This document shows, piece after piece, positions 8,744 to 17,109 of a stretch of DNA of 64,000 nt. How positions within the stretch are numbered: the stretch's first letter is position 1; each line of letters opens with the position of its first letter. Made by a program: the position numbers and the translations under genes. The notes beneath the pieces were generated by a model, which had not been told where the DNA came from, searched no databases, and was given only the letters and a program-made list of their open reading frames with translations. This DNA is from Bacteroidia bacterium (GTDB lineage: Bacteria; Bacteroidota; Bacteroidia; Chitinophagales; Saprospiraceae): positions 1 to 64,000 of the forward strand of contig JAUHXV010000010.1 of the NCBI GenBank assembly GCA_030426765.1. The letters are read 5' to 3'.

Positions 8744-9340
8744 TTAACGGTGCGTCGTTCGAAGTTTGAGGATATTGCCTTCATTAAAACAATGGCGACA
8801 ACGCGCTTCGTAAATGTCCTTTTCTCCGAGCACCACCGTGTCTTCATCGGTCGTCAATCGATAGGTGTGTGTGGCGAGAATGCCACAATGATTGCAAATC
8901 GCATGTAGTTTGGTGACGTATTCTGCTACGGCGAGCAATTGAGGCATCGGACCAAAAGGTCGGCCCCGAAAATCCATATCCAGTCCTGCAATAATCACGC
9001 GATGACCCCTGAGAGCTAATTCCTCACAGACGCCAGTGAGCGATGCATCGAAAAATTGTGCTTCATCGATTCCGACAACATGTACATCTCCGCTGACCTC
9101 TAAAATTTCTTTAGGAGAGGAAACCGCTTTGGAAGGAATCGAGCGGGCATCATGGCTGACCACTTCATCTTTGCTGTAGCGGGTATCGCGCACGGGCTTG
9201 TAAATCTCCACAGTTTGTTCGGCGATTTCGACGCGTTTCAGGCGGCGGATGAGCTCTTCCGTTTTGCCGGAAAACATCGATCCGCAGATCACTTCGATCC
9301 ATCCTCTGCGCTGCGTTGTAAATGTGGGTTCGAGAAACAT
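8744..9340 (-). CDS. tdk: thymidine kinase
   Basis: A 198-residue type II thymidine kinase that salvages thymidine to dTMP using ATP. The P-loop [11 protein letters not shown] is near residue 20 and the Walker B/lasso region [10 protein letters not shown] near 110. A four-cysteine zinc site near the C-terminus is formed by CNHCG and CRHCF. The length fits the family. It is divergent from the proline-rich protein gene at 9477, with about 136 bases between them. Confidence 0.96.
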   Translation of the reverse strand: MFLEPTFTTQRRGWIEVICGSMFSGKTEELIRRLKRVEIAEQTVEIYKPVRDTRYSKDEVVSHDARSIPSKAVSSPKEILEVSGDVHVVGIDEAQFFDASLTGVCEELALRGHRVIIAGLDMDFRGRPFGPMPQLLAVAEYVTKLHAICNHCGILATHTYRLTTDEDTVVLGEKDIYEARCRHCFNEGNILKLRTTHR

Positions 9341-9476
9341 GCCGGCTGCAAAGATGCATTCTTCTCTTTATTCATGCGTGTGCAAACGGGAATTATCTGC
9401 CATTCACACAATATTAACCGGATTTCTATCATATATGAACACAGAGGTAGTAAATTGCATTATATATCAATATCAT

Positions 9477-10205
9477 ATGGATCTGACTAAAGCACAGCAA
9501 CTTTTATTAAAAATCCAGACTTTTCTGGATATGGCAAATGGAAATGAATTGTCCCGACTCGAGAAGGACCTCATGAAATCGTATATCATCCAACTTTATG
9601 ATGAGGTGTCCACGGATCAGGAATCTGTTCTTGCCACACCACAAAAATCAAAGAGAGAAATGCCGGCACCTGAACCGGTGATGCCGAAAAAGGAGTTTAC
9701 ACCACCACCGGTTGTAGTAGACACTGCATCCACTCCGGAACCTGTTGTGGAAGTGAAAGCACCTCCGATTAGTCCGACACCACCTCCCCCGGTTGTTGAG
9801 ATTCCTGAACCTGTTATAGAGGAAAAACCTGCACCTGCTCCGCAAAAAGCAACTGTCCCAACTCCTGTAACCATGAAAGCGACAGCTTCAGAAGAGCTCT
9901 CAAAATTGTTTGAGCTGAATCACCCGGAAAAGATGGATAGTCGATTCAGTCATGTACCGATTGATGACATAGCTTCTGCACTTGGCCTGAATGAAAAAAT
10001 CTTTACGCTTAACGTACTCTTCGGCGGCGATCGTGAGATGTTTGAGTCCACTTGTGACCGGCTTAATCGGTTGAACTCCTTTTCTGAAGCTACAGATATT
10101 CTGCTCGCTGGTCCTGCGGCAAAGTTTAACTGGTCCGATCGCGAAAATGTCAAGATGGCTGAGCACTTCATCCGTACGGTCGCGCGGCGGTATTCAAAAT
10201 CATAA
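9477..10205 (+). CDS. conserved Bacteroidetes protein with proline-rich linker, unknown function
   Basis: A 242-residue soluble protein. The N-terminal ~45 residues form a charged helical region (KIQTFLDMANGNELSRLEKDLM) and are followed by a Pro/Val/Glu-rich linker (about 55-125). The C-terminal ~100 residues are folded (SRFSHVPIDDIASALGLNEK, ENVKMAEHFIRTVARRY). I recall similar proteins as conserved hypotheticals in Bacteroidetes. The ATG at 9477 is preferred because its MDLTKAQQLLLKIQ start matches that family; an in-frame ATG at 9435 would add 14 residues. Only one base separates it from the rhomboid gene, so they form an operon. Confidence 0.7.
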   Translation: MDLTKAQQLLLKIQTFLDMANGNELSRLEKDLMKSYIIQLYDEVSTDQESVLATPQKSKREMPAPEPVMPKKEFTPPPVVVDTASTPEPVVEVKAPPISPTPPPPVVEIPEPVIEEKPAPAPQKATVPTPVTMKATASEELSKLFELNHPEKMDSRFSHVPIDDIASALGLNEKIFTLNVLFGGDREMFESTCDRLNRLNSFSEATDILLAGPAAKFNWSDRENVKMAEHFIRTVARRYSKS

Positions 10206-10206
10206 A

Positions 10207-10902
10207 ATGGACAAAGGGACAGCCCGTTTTTTAAAGCAGATTAGTTTTCCCTTATGGTTTGTTGGCCTGATATGGGTCATTCACCTTATCCAGGTGTTTG
10301 GAGGCATTGACCTGCGCACGCTTGGTGTTTTTCCGAGACACTGGGAGGGACTGCCCGGTATCCTTACGGCTCCATTGATCCATGGAAGCTGGGGTCATTT
10401 GTTTTTCAATTCCCTTTCCTTTGTCATGATCGGTACGGTCTTATTCTGGTTTTATCCGCGCATAGCCTTGAAATCCGTGTTATTCCTGTATGTGATGTCT
10501 GGTCTGGGTATCTGGATCTCCGGGCAACCTGATTCGTTTCACATCGGGGCCAGTGGAATTATTTATGGCATGGTCTCACTTGTTTTCTGGAATGGGGTCT
10601 TCCGTCGAAATGTAAAATCGGTGATTCTGGCTTTAATCATTCTGATGATGTATTCCGGGTTGTTTGAAGGCATCCTTCCCGGGCAGGAAGGCATCTCATG
10701 GGAAGGTCACCTTTCCGGTGCCATAGCCGGAATCATCCTGGCGTGGGTGTTCCGAAACCAAATCGAGGTTGATGAGATCAAACCTCCCGAACCGGAATAT
10801 GATGAAGAAAAAACGTATTTCCTGCCACGCGATACGTTTGATATGACCATGTCTGAAAGGCTCGCCCTTTGGGAAAATCAAAATCGGAATCGGGTATTGT
10901 AG
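10207..10902 (+). CDS. rhomboid-family intramembrane serine protease
   Basis: A 231-residue integral membrane protein with about six hydrophobic segments. It has the rhomboid signatures HGSWGHLFFNS, the catalytic serine in HIGASGIIYG, and the catalytic histidine in GHLSGAIAG. Rhomboids cut substrate transmembrane helices within the lipid bilayer. A cytosolic tail of about 45 residues follows the last membrane helix. The ATG at 10207 follows the preceding stop by one base. The last three codons and the TAG lie inside the perfect palindrome at 10891-10934, so the present C-terminus (RVL) may have been created by that element. Confidence 0.9.
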   Translation: MDKGTARFLKQISFPLWFVGLIWVIHLIQVFGGIDLRTLGVFPRHWEGLPGILTAPLIHGSWGHLFFNSLSFVMIGTVLFWFYPRIALKSVLFLYVMSGLGIWISGQPDSFHIGASGIIYGMVSLVFWNGVFRRNVKSVILALIILMMYSGLFEGILPGQEGISWEGHLSGAIAGIILAWVFRNQIEVDEIKPPEPEYDEEKTYFLPRDTFDMTMSERLALWENQNRNRVL

Positions 10903-10934
10903 AGACGCAATGCATTGCGTCTCTACAATACCCG
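10891..10934. repeat. 44-nt perfect palindrome spanning the rhomboid stop codon
   Basis: The 44 bases are identical to their own reverse complement, centred on AATGCATT with GAGACGC/GCGTCTC arms. It includes the final three codons and the TAG of the rhomboid gene. It has the look of a REP-like extragenic palindrome and could form a very stable hairpin in the mRNA. Confidence 0.9.
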
Positions 10935-10984
10935 CGCCCCCAATGCATTGCGTGCCTGCGATACGCAAATTCCCAATTCATTGC

Positions 10985-11008
10985 AGAGCCTCAATGCATT
11001 GAGGCTCT
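10985..11008. repeat. 24-nt perfect palindrome, same family as the preceding one
   Basis: AGAGCCTCAATG is followed immediately by its reverse complement. The TCAATGCATTGA core resembles the centre of the palindrome at 10891-10934. Other AATGCATTGCG or ACATTGCG fragments lie between 10950 and 11035, suggesting a small cluster of decayed copies in the 10903-11126 spacer. Confidence 0.8.
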
Positions 11009-11126
11009 ACGGAACACACGAATACATTGCGCGCATACCAACCATGCAACCTCCTAGGATTGGTGTTGTCTTTCCTGACGTAAAATCCATTGAAAATTAA
11101 AATCATTTCACAACAACCTACCTATC

Positions 11127-11846
11127 ATGAAAAATCGAATCTTTCTGGCTGGATTGCTGGCCATGTCATTTTTTGTATCCACCTCTGCGCAGAACGGCAA
11201 TAATGTTGTTAAAGGAGAAGGTGAAGTCGTCAAACAGGAATTCAACCTGTCAGAATTAGATGGCATTCAGCTGTCCATTGCGGCGGATGTGTTTCTGACG
11301 CAGGGAAAAACACAAAAGGTGGAAATTGAAGCTCAGCAAAATGTCATCGACAATATTAAAAAAGAAGTGCGAAACGGAAGCTGGAATATTGAGTATGAAA
11401 AGAATGTGAAAAATGCAAAAGATGTCCGAATCTACATCACGTTGGCCACTATTGAAGATATCGTCCTGAGTGGTAGTGGATCGATCACAACGAAGGGAAA
11501 ATTTAAAGATCTGGATGATGTTGATATTGCCATGTCAGGGTCAGGAGAGATTCGATTCGAAGCTGATGCCGAGGAAGTGGATCTGGCAATGAGTGGTTCA
11601 GGGGATGTCAATCTTTCCGGATCCGGAGAATCCCTGGACATTGCCATCAGTGGATCAGGAGATGTCAATGCACTTTCTTTTTCCGTTGAAGAATGTGCGG
11701 TTGCCGTAAGTGGTTCAGGCGATGTTGCAGTTAATGTCAGCGGTGAACTCAATGTGGCCGTTTCCGGTAGCGGAGATGTGAAATATAAGGGCGATGCCAA
11801 AATCCAGTCCAGAATTGTGGGGAGTGGGGATGTGGTGAAGCTTTAA
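11127..11846 (+). CDS. DUF2807 (head GIN domain) secreted protein
   Basis: A 239-residue exported protein with a signal peptide ending in STSAQ. The body is a beta-helix-like domain with about seven SGSG(D/E/S) turns spaced 15-25 residues apart, the hallmark of DUF2807 (PF10988), and the usual N-terminal FNLSELDGIQLSIAADVFLTQG. Such proteins are abundant in Bacteroidetes and probably sit in the periplasm or on the surface; no activity is established. It stands alone between two palindrome-rich spacers. Confidence 0.9.
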   Translation: MKNRIFLAGLLAMSFFVSTSAQNGNNVVKGEGEVVKQEFNLSELDGIQLSIAADVFLTQGKTQKVEIEAQQNVIDNIKKEVRNGSWNIEYEKNVKNAKDVRIYITLATIEDIVLSGSGSITTKGKFKDLDDVDIAMSGSGEIRFEADAEEVDLAMSGSGDVNLSGSGESLDIAISGSGDVNALSFSVEECAVAVSGSGDVAVNVSGELNVAVSGSGDVKYKGDAKIQSRIVGSGDVVKL

Positions 11847-11945
11847 TTCTTTATAAGAATTGGGCAGAAAGGAGAAAGGAAAGGGTGAACGGGCTTTTGA
11901 TGTGACGGGAGGTGGAGAAGAGCAATGGCGGTAAGAGGAATGAGG

Positions 11946-11971
11946 GTGTGCCACACCTAGGTGTGGCACAC
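11946..11971. repeat. 26-nt perfect palindrome, copy 1
   Basis: GTGTGCCACACCT is followed directly by its reverse complement. It begins the first copy of the tandem duplication. Confidence 0.88.
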
Positions 11972-12121
11972 TGTAATGCTTAGATGGCTCGAATCGGGGC
12001 AATCCTGAGCGATTTCAGGTAAAAAACAGGTCATTTTAGCTGTTTTTCAGCTCATTTTGAACAAATCGTAGTCAGGGCTTTTCTGACGGATCCAAGCTTT
12101 CCTAGAAGTTCTTTATTGAGG

Positions 12122-12147
12122 GTGTGCCACACCTAGGTGTGGCACAC
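12122..12147. repeat. 26-nt perfect palindrome, copy 2
   Basis: Identical to the palindrome at 11946-11971 and lying about 80 bases past the murQ stop in the direction of transcription. It could act as a 3' stem-loop for murQ, though no T-run follows. Confidence 0.85.
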
Positions 12148-12227
12148 TGTATGGCTTAGATGGCTCGAATCGGGACACTTCTGAGCGATTTCAGGTAAAA
12201 AACGGGTCATTTTAGCTGTTTTTCAGC

Positions 12228-13037
12228 TCATTTTGAATAAAAAGTGATTAGGGCTTTTCTGACAGATCCATGTTTTTCTAGAAGTTCTGAGGCTATTTCT
12301 CTGGGACAACCGGTTTTTTCCATAATCATACGAACACCACGCTCCACGAGCTTTTGATTGGTGAGCATCATGTCAACCATCTTATTGTCTTCGACGCGCC
12401 CCAGCCGAATCATGACCGCCGTGGAGATCATATTGAGGATAAGTTTTTGGGCGGTGCCTGCTTTCATACGGGTGCTGCCGGTGACGAACTCCGGCCCAAC
12501 TTCACAAACTATCGGATGATCCGCAAGAGAAATGATAGGAGCGTCAGTATTGCACGTAATGCAACCCGTCAATACATTGTTTTCGCGAGCGCGTTTCAGG
12601 CCTCCTAATACATAAGGTGTAGTGCCGGAAGCTGCGATGCCGATCAATGTGTCTTTTTCTGAGATGTCGTACGCCTGCAGATCTTTCCAGGCTTGCTCAG
12701 GATCGTCTTCTGCAAATTCACGTGCTTTTCGGATGGCGCTATCACCTCCTGCAATGATGCCAATCACTTTGTTGTGATCCACGCCGAAAGTCGGTGGACA
12801 TTCCGACGCATCGACTATGCCGAGTCGACCGCTGGTGCCGGATCCGAAATAAAAAAGGCGACCCCCGTCGAGCATGCGAAGGGTGATCGCCTCAGTAAGT
12901 TTTTCAATAGCCGGAATACACGCCTGAACACGAAGCGCTACCGTTTGATCTTCACGATTGATGGACGTTAGGATCTCATGTACCGACATCTTTTCGAGAT
13001 GGCGATAATGAGAATCTTTTTCTGTGGTCCGGGTCAT
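12228..13037 (-). CDS. murQ: N-acetylmuramic acid 6-phosphate etherase
   Basis: A 269-residue SIS-domain enzyme that removes D-lactate from MurNAc-6-phosphate to give GlcNAc-6-phosphate in peptidoglycan recycling. Diagnostic segments are FGSGTSGRLGIVDASECPPTFG near 65-85, GGDSAIRKAREFAEDD, and GSTRMKAGTAQKLILN near 190. The C-terminus is slightly short for the family (often about 300 residues), and the final ~20 codons lie in the second copy of a tandem repeat, so the end may have been remodelled. The bacilliredoxin gene lies 28 bases upstream in the same direction. Confidence 0.94.
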   Translation of the reverse strand: MTRTTEKDSHYRHLEKMSVHEILTSINREDQTVALRVQACIPAIEKLTEAITLRMLDGGRLFYFGSGTSGRLGIVDASECPPTFGVDHNKVIGIIAGGDSAIRKAREFAEDDPEQAWKDLQAYDISEKDTLIGIAASGTTPYVLGGLKRARENNVLTGCITCNTDAPIISLADHPIVCEVGPEFVTGSTRMKAGTAQKLILNMISTAVMIRLGRVEDNKMVDMMLTNQKLVERGVRMIMEKTGCPREIASELLEKHGSVRKALITFYSK

Positions 13038-13065
13038 GAAGTAAGGTGTGGATCAGACCACCTGT

Positions 13066-13479
13066 CTAGCAGTAATCGTCAAAGGCTGCTTTCAGATTGT
13101 CCGCAATCATGGAGGCACTGCGGCCTTCGATGTGATGCCGCTCCAGGAAGTGAACGAGCTGCCCATCCTTAAACAAGGCAATCGCCGGTGATGAAGGCGG
13201 GTAGGGGAGCAAAAACTCTCTGGCTTTGGCAGTTGCGTCGGTGTCGACTCCGGCAAAAACGGTAAAGAGCTTAGCCGGTGTTTTTTCATTCTGAAGGGCG
13301 ATTTTAACCCCCGGACGCGCATTGGCGGCCGCACAGCCGCAAACGGAGTTTACGACCAACAGGGCGGTACCTGTTTGATTGTCAATAGCTTCCACAACAG
13401 CTTCAGGACTCTGAAGCGACTCAAAACCCGCACTGGTCAGGTCTTTGGTCATGGGGGCTACGATTTCAGCTGGATACAT
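13066..13479 (-). CDS. bacilliredoxin, BrxA/BrxB (YphP/YqiW) family
   Basis: A 137-residue thioredoxin-fold protein with the CGC active site in VNSVCGCAAANARPG near residue 50, characteristic of the YphP/YqiW family. In Firmicutes these proteins remove bacillithiol from S-bacillithiolated proteins. The N-terminal MYPAEIVAPMTKDL and C-terminal HHIEGRSA motifs also match. Together with the YfiT-like protein at 63156 this implies the organism uses bacillithiol. It is probably co-transcribed with murQ, which follows after 28 bases. Confidence 0.9.
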   Translation of the reverse strand: MYPAEIVAPMTKDLTSAGFESLQSPEAVVEAIDNQTGTALLVVNSVCGCAAANARPGVKIALQNEKTPAKLFTVFAGVDTDATAKAREFLLPYPPSSPAIALFKDGQLVHFLERHHIEGRSASMIADNLKAAFDDYC

Positions 13480-13524
13480 TATTCAGTATTTAAAAGTTAA
13501 AAGCTTTCAATATCGAAGACTCAA

Positions 13525-13532
13525 CAAAGGTA
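13525..13532 (-). promoter_or_regulatory. -7 box for the bacilliredoxin-murQ unit
   Basis: TACCTTTG on the minus strand, ending 45 bases before the bacilliredoxin ATG. It is identical to the purH -7 box; no clear -33 element. Confidence 0.5.
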
Positions 13533-13637
13533 AGGAGGATTTGGTTCTGAAAGAATTCCGTCGAAATGGATTATATTGAATCTGTGTTCACCGGACTCTG
13601 GCAGTAGACTTCCTCCCTAGAGAAAAACCGTTTTACG

Positions 13638-14186
13638 ATGAGGCACCTGATGTTCATATCTTTTGTATTGGTGACCTGCTCATGTTCAATGACAGGTAAA
13701 CTTGTACAAGACACAGATCGTTTTGATTATGTTGTATTGGGCCGCATTGATCAAACGCGCGGTCCAAATAATGTCATTGATGATATGAATCTGTTTACGT
13801 TTATTGTGGATACTATTTTAAAAGGGAATATTGAGCCAGTTGATGGGTCTGTAATGAAGCGAGTTAACCAAATAAGTGACTCGACCGTAACAATGGAAAT
13901 GTTGCCCGTGAAACTCCTTCATTTCCAATCAAACTGGAGGTATTCAGAAATTGTATATAAAGAAGCGAATAGTGTCATGGTATCCTCTGAGAATTCCACC
14001 ACTCAACCAATAGAAATGGGACAACAGATTTTTATGTTTGGTGATCAGGATTTTAAATTACTTAATGACCAGGCGGATCCCCATCTTAAAGTACGTCTCT
14101 CAGTTGGCAACAGAGCCAATCTCATTTTGGATCAACGAGAATTTCAAAAATTGAAAAACGGAATTTTGCGTAAATATAGAAAATGA
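13638..14186 (+). CDS. hypothetical lipoprotein
   Basis: A 182-residue protein beginning MRHLMFISFVLVTCSCS. Cysteines at about 14 and 16 follow a hydrophobic stretch and form a plausible lipobox. The remainder is a mixed alpha/beta domain without recognised motifs. It is a single gene with no partner, convergent with the GNAT gene. The 14187-14427 spacer holds only a decayed AATCGGTGTAATCC-type repeat common between Bacteroidetes genes. Function unknown. Confidence 0.65.
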   Translation: MRHLMFISFVLVTCSCSMTGKLVQDTDRFDYVVLGRIDQTRGPNNVIDDMNLFTFIVDTILKGNIEPVDGSVMKRVNQISDSTVTMEMLPVKLLHFQSNWRYSEIVYKEANSVMVSSENSTTQPIEMGQQIFMFGDQDFKLLNDQADPHLKVRLSVGNRANLILDQREFQKLKNGILRKYRK

Positions 14187-14427
14187 AGAAAGGGCGTCTA
14201 ACCTCTTTGAATACAGTCCAGACTAAAGGCTGCCTGCAGGTGTGCATTATGTCCAGTTTAACAGGAAGCAAGAAAGTAATGATTAATCTCTGAAATCGGT
14301 GTAATCCTAATAATCTGTGATTCAACCATCAGAACAAAGCGTATCAATGTATCGCAGTAGAAACTTTGAATTGAGTTAACTATGCGTCATTGCCCACCCC
14401 CTTTTCGACCTTCGGCCATTTAACTCT

Positions 14428-14985
14428 TTATTCCATCTTCACTCCAGTGTGCGAAATTGAGTCATTCGAAATAATAGCATACATATAACAATCCAACCAG
14501 CCGCCCTGATGAGGCAACAATTGTTTGTTAATCCCTTCCAACGTCATTCCTGATTTTTCCAGTACCCGCACTGAAGCTTTGTTTTCAATGGCACAGCCTG
14601 CTTCAAGGCGATGCAACCCAATTTCAATGAATCCGAAATCGATAAGGCGTTTACAAACTTCTGTGGCGTAGCCATTACCCCAATGATCGAAATGGATTTT
14701 GTACCAGATTTCCGCTTTTCTGTATTTAGGTTTTCCAAGCGTGAGTCCTGTCAGGCCGATAAACTCACCGGTATCTTTATCTGAAATCGTAAACGCATAG
14801 ATCGAACGTGGGTTTTCGTTCTGATGGTGGATCCAACGATCCATATATCCGCGACTTTCCTCAATAGACTCAGGGATACCTAACGCATTATAGAAATCAG
14901 TTTCCGGCAAAGAAAGCAAACCATGGATATTGCTCAGATCCGTTGGTTGAATTTCTCGTAAAGTGAGTCTCGCTGACGATACCAT
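14428..14985 (-). CDS. GNAT-family N-acetyltransferase (RimJ/RimL-like)
   Basis: A 185-residue protein with the GNAT core: LTLREIQPTDL at the start, GEFIGLTGL (beta strand 3-4), the acetyl-CoA-binding loop HWGNGYATEVCKRLIDFGF near 110-130, and the RLEAGCAIENKASVRVLEKSGM signature of the RimJ/RimL group. It would transfer acetyl from acetyl-CoA to a protein N-terminus, amino acid or small amine; the substrate cannot be deduced. It lies 10 bases beyond the glgB stop and is probably co-transcribed. Confidence 0.9.
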   Translation of the reverse strand: MVSSARLTLREIQPTDLSNIHGLLSLPETDFYNALGIPESIEESRGYMDRWIHHQNENPRSIYAFTISDKDTGEFIGLTGLTLGKPKYRKAEIWYKIHFDHWGNGYATEVCKRLIDFGFIEIGLHRLEAGCAIENKASVRVLEKSGMTLEGINKQLLPHQGGWLDCYMYAIISNDSISHTGVKME

Positions 14986-14995
14986 ACAATGAGTG

Positions 14996-17044
14996 TCAGG
15001 ATTTTTTCTTTGTTACTCTCTTCTTGGAGGGTGCCTTCCTGGTCTTAGTGTCGGAGGCTTTTTTCTTCGGAGCAGGCGTGGCTTTTACCACTTTTTTTAC
15101 TGCCTTTTTAGAGGGTGCCTTACGCTTGACGGTCGCTTTGGCTTTTTCCCATTTGTAGATAGCCATTGTCAATCCCGGAAGCGCAAAAGACATCACATGC
15201 GATTTATAATCCCAAGGTTCTTTCGTGATCTTGACCACTGAATGCACTTCCCGGTTGCAGCCCCAGTATTCAGGTTTGTCAGAGTGATCGAGTAAAGTCC
15301 AGATGCCTGGCTGCTCGACACCTATTTTATATTCCTGTCGATCCACCGGAGTGAGGTTTAAAATCGCAAGTGTTTTGTCATCCGCATCATTTCCGATACG
15401 CTCGTAGACAAGTACACTTTGCTGGTAATCATCCACACGCACCCAGGCAAATCCTTCCGGTTGCGTACAGCGCTCATGCAGTGATTTTTCAGATCGGTAC
15501 AGATGATTCAACGTTTTCACCCATGCCAAAACTCCTGCATGCGATTCAAACTCCAGGTTATTCCACTCCAGTTGCGATGCAAAATTCCATTCGTTGCGCT
15601 GACCAAATTCACCACCCATAAACAGGAGCTTGGCACCAGGATGCGTAAACATATATCCGTACATCAAACGCAGGTTGGAAAACTGATCCTGATTGACACC
15701 CGGCATTCGACTCAGCAAAGTGCCTTTTCCGTGGACCACTTCATCATGGGAAAACGGAAGCATATAATTTTCTGAATACTGGTAGATCAGGCTAAAGGTG
15801 ATCTGGTTGTGATGATGCTTTCGGTGGATAGGATCGAGTTTGAAATAATTCAGCGTATCGTGCATCCAGCCCATCATCCATTTCATACCGAATCCAAGTC
15901 CGCCGTCGTAAGTGGGTCGCGAAACCAAAGGAAAATCCGTAGACTCTTCCGCGATGGTGAGGATATCCGGATGATAGCGATAGACAGTTTCATTCATGGA
16001 CTTAAGAAACTCAATCGCCTCGATATATTCTCTGCCGCCAAATTGATTGGGCTCCCATTCTCCCTCTTCACGAGAGTAATCGAGATAGACCATTGAGGCC
16101 ACTGCATCGACGCGCAAACCGTCTGCGTGAAACTCATCGATCCAGAATAAAGCGTTGCTGATCAGAAAGGATTTAATCTCGTTGCGTCCGTAATTGAATA
16201 TCAGGCTCTGCCAGTCTTTTTGATACCCCTTTCGCGGATCCGGATGCTCGTAGACATGACTGCCATCAAAATTGCCCAGCCCATGACCGTCCGTAGGAAA
16301 ATGTGAAGGCACCCAATCCAGGAAAACGCCAATGTCGTGTTGATGAAGGGCATCCACTAAAAATTTAAAATCATCGGGTGTGCCAAAACGACTTGTCGGC
16401 GCAAAATATCCGGTGATCTGATAGCCCCAGGAAGGATCATAAGGATGCTCCATGACCGGCATAAATTCAACGTGGGTAAATCCCAGATCTTTGAGATACT
16501 CAGGAAGCACTTCTGCCAGTTCGCGATAGGTGTATGGACGATCATCAGGATGCCGACGCCAGGAAGCGATATGCATCTCATATGTCGAGATAGGTACACC
16601 TAGTTTGTTACGATCTTTCCGCTGCTCCATCCATGATCGATCCTTCCACTCGTGACCATCAGCCCAGACCACAGAAGCCGTCATAGGAGGTTGTTCATGC
16701 CTCCGACCATACGGATCAGCTTTGATGGTCTTTAATCCCGCATGATTTTCAATGGCATATTTATACAGTGTGCCCGCTGTGAGACCGGGGATAAATCCCT
16801 CCCATACTCCTGAACTATCCCATCGCGGATAAAGGTTATGCTCACCGGAAAGCCATTGATTAAAGCTTCCGATCACAGATACGCGCTTTGCCGCAGGCGC
16901 ATAGACAGCAAATGTAACTCCGGACACACCATCCACCTCAGTCAGGTGCGCTCCCATCTTTTGATACAACCGGCAATGATTACCTCCCTGAAATAGGGTG
17001 ATATCGTAGGAGGTCAGGACATTATATGGGGTCACTTTGCTCAT
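14996..17044 (-). CDS. glgB: 1,4-alpha-glucan branching enzyme with lysine-rich C-terminal tail
   Basis: A 682-residue GH13 enzyme introducing alpha-1,6 branches into glycogen. An N-terminal CBM48-like domain (VTFAVYAPAAKRVSVIGSFN) is followed by the barrel with DGLRVDAVASM (nucleophile Asp), ILTIAEEST (acid Glu) and FSHDEVVHGKG (third catalytic Asp), then a C-terminal beta domain ending at about residue 635 (AIYKWEKA). A further ~45 residues are rich in Lys, Ala and Pro (KRKAPSKKAVKK, KKKAS, KKRVTKKKS), resembling histone H1-like tails and unusual for GlgB. The ATG at 17044 is used because the upstream in-frame extension crosses a hairpin repeat. Other glycogen genes are not in the window. 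Confidence 0.93.
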   Translation of the reverse strand: MSKVTPYNVLTSYDITLFQGGNHCRLYQKMGAHLTEVDGVSGVTFAVYAPAAKRVSVIGSFNQWLSGEHNLYPRWDSSGVWEGFIPGLTAGTLYKYAIENHAGLKTIKADPYGRRHEQPPMTASVVWADGHEWKDRSWMEQRKDRNKLGVPISTYEMHIASWRRHPDDRPYTYRELAEVLPEYLKDLGFTHVEFMPVMEHPYDPSWGYQITGYFAPTSRFGTPDDFKFLVDALHQHDIGVFLDWVPSHFPTDGHGLGNFDGSHVYEHPDPRKGYQKDWQSLIFNYGRNEIKSFLISNALFWIDEFHADGLRVDAVASMVYLDYSREEGEWEPNQFGGREYIEAIEFLKSMNETVYRYHPDILTIAEESTDFPLVSRPTYDGGLGFGMKWMMGWMHDTLNYFKLDPIHRKHHHNQITFSLIYQYSENYMLPFSHDEVVHGKGTLLSRMPGVNQDQFSNLRLMYGYMFTHPGAKLLFMGGEFGQRNEWNFASQLEWNNLEFESHAGVLAWVKTLNHLYRSEKSLHERCTQPEGFAWVRVDDYQQSVLVYERIGNDADDKTLAILNLTPVDRQEYKIGVEQPGIWTLLDHSDKPEYWGCNREVHSVVKITKEPWDYKSHVMSFALPGLTMAIYKWEKAKATVKRKAPSKKAVKKVVKATPAPKKKASDTKTRKAPSKKRVTKKKS

Positions 17045-17071
17045 GGGTGTAAAATAAGAATCTTTCGAGTA

Positions 17072-17091
17072 CCACACATAGCAATGTGTGG
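17072..17091. repeat. short hairpin repeat between glgB and the helicase-nuclease gene
   Basis: CCACACAT, a 4-base AGCA loop, then ATGTGTGG. It is followed by a related fragment (GCAATGCGTGGTTACG) reaching the helicase stop codon. The CCACAC/GTGTGG theme recalls the palindromes at 11946 and 12122. Confidence 0.65.
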
Positions 17092-17109
17092 CTACGTTGC
17101 AATGCGTGG

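Larger units (their letters stand above)
11941..12288. repeat. tandem duplication of about 172 bp including the murQ 3' end
   Basis: Copy 1 (11941-12112) and copy 2 (12117-12288) align at a constant offset of 176 bases with scattered substitutions. Each starts with a 26-nt palindrome, then GCTTAGATGGCTCGAATCGG, and ends with GGGCTTTTCTGAC through TAGAAGTTCT. The last part of copy 2 encodes the final ~20 residues of MurQ, so copy 1 holds a second, orphan copy of the murQ 3' end. This accounts for nearly the whole 11847-12227 gap; no gene is seen in it. Confidence 0.88.

Noticed and set aside
12122-12147. Classic terminator for murQ
   Set aside because: The palindrome is perfect, but no T-run follows on the minus strand and the element is duplicated upstream in the spacer.
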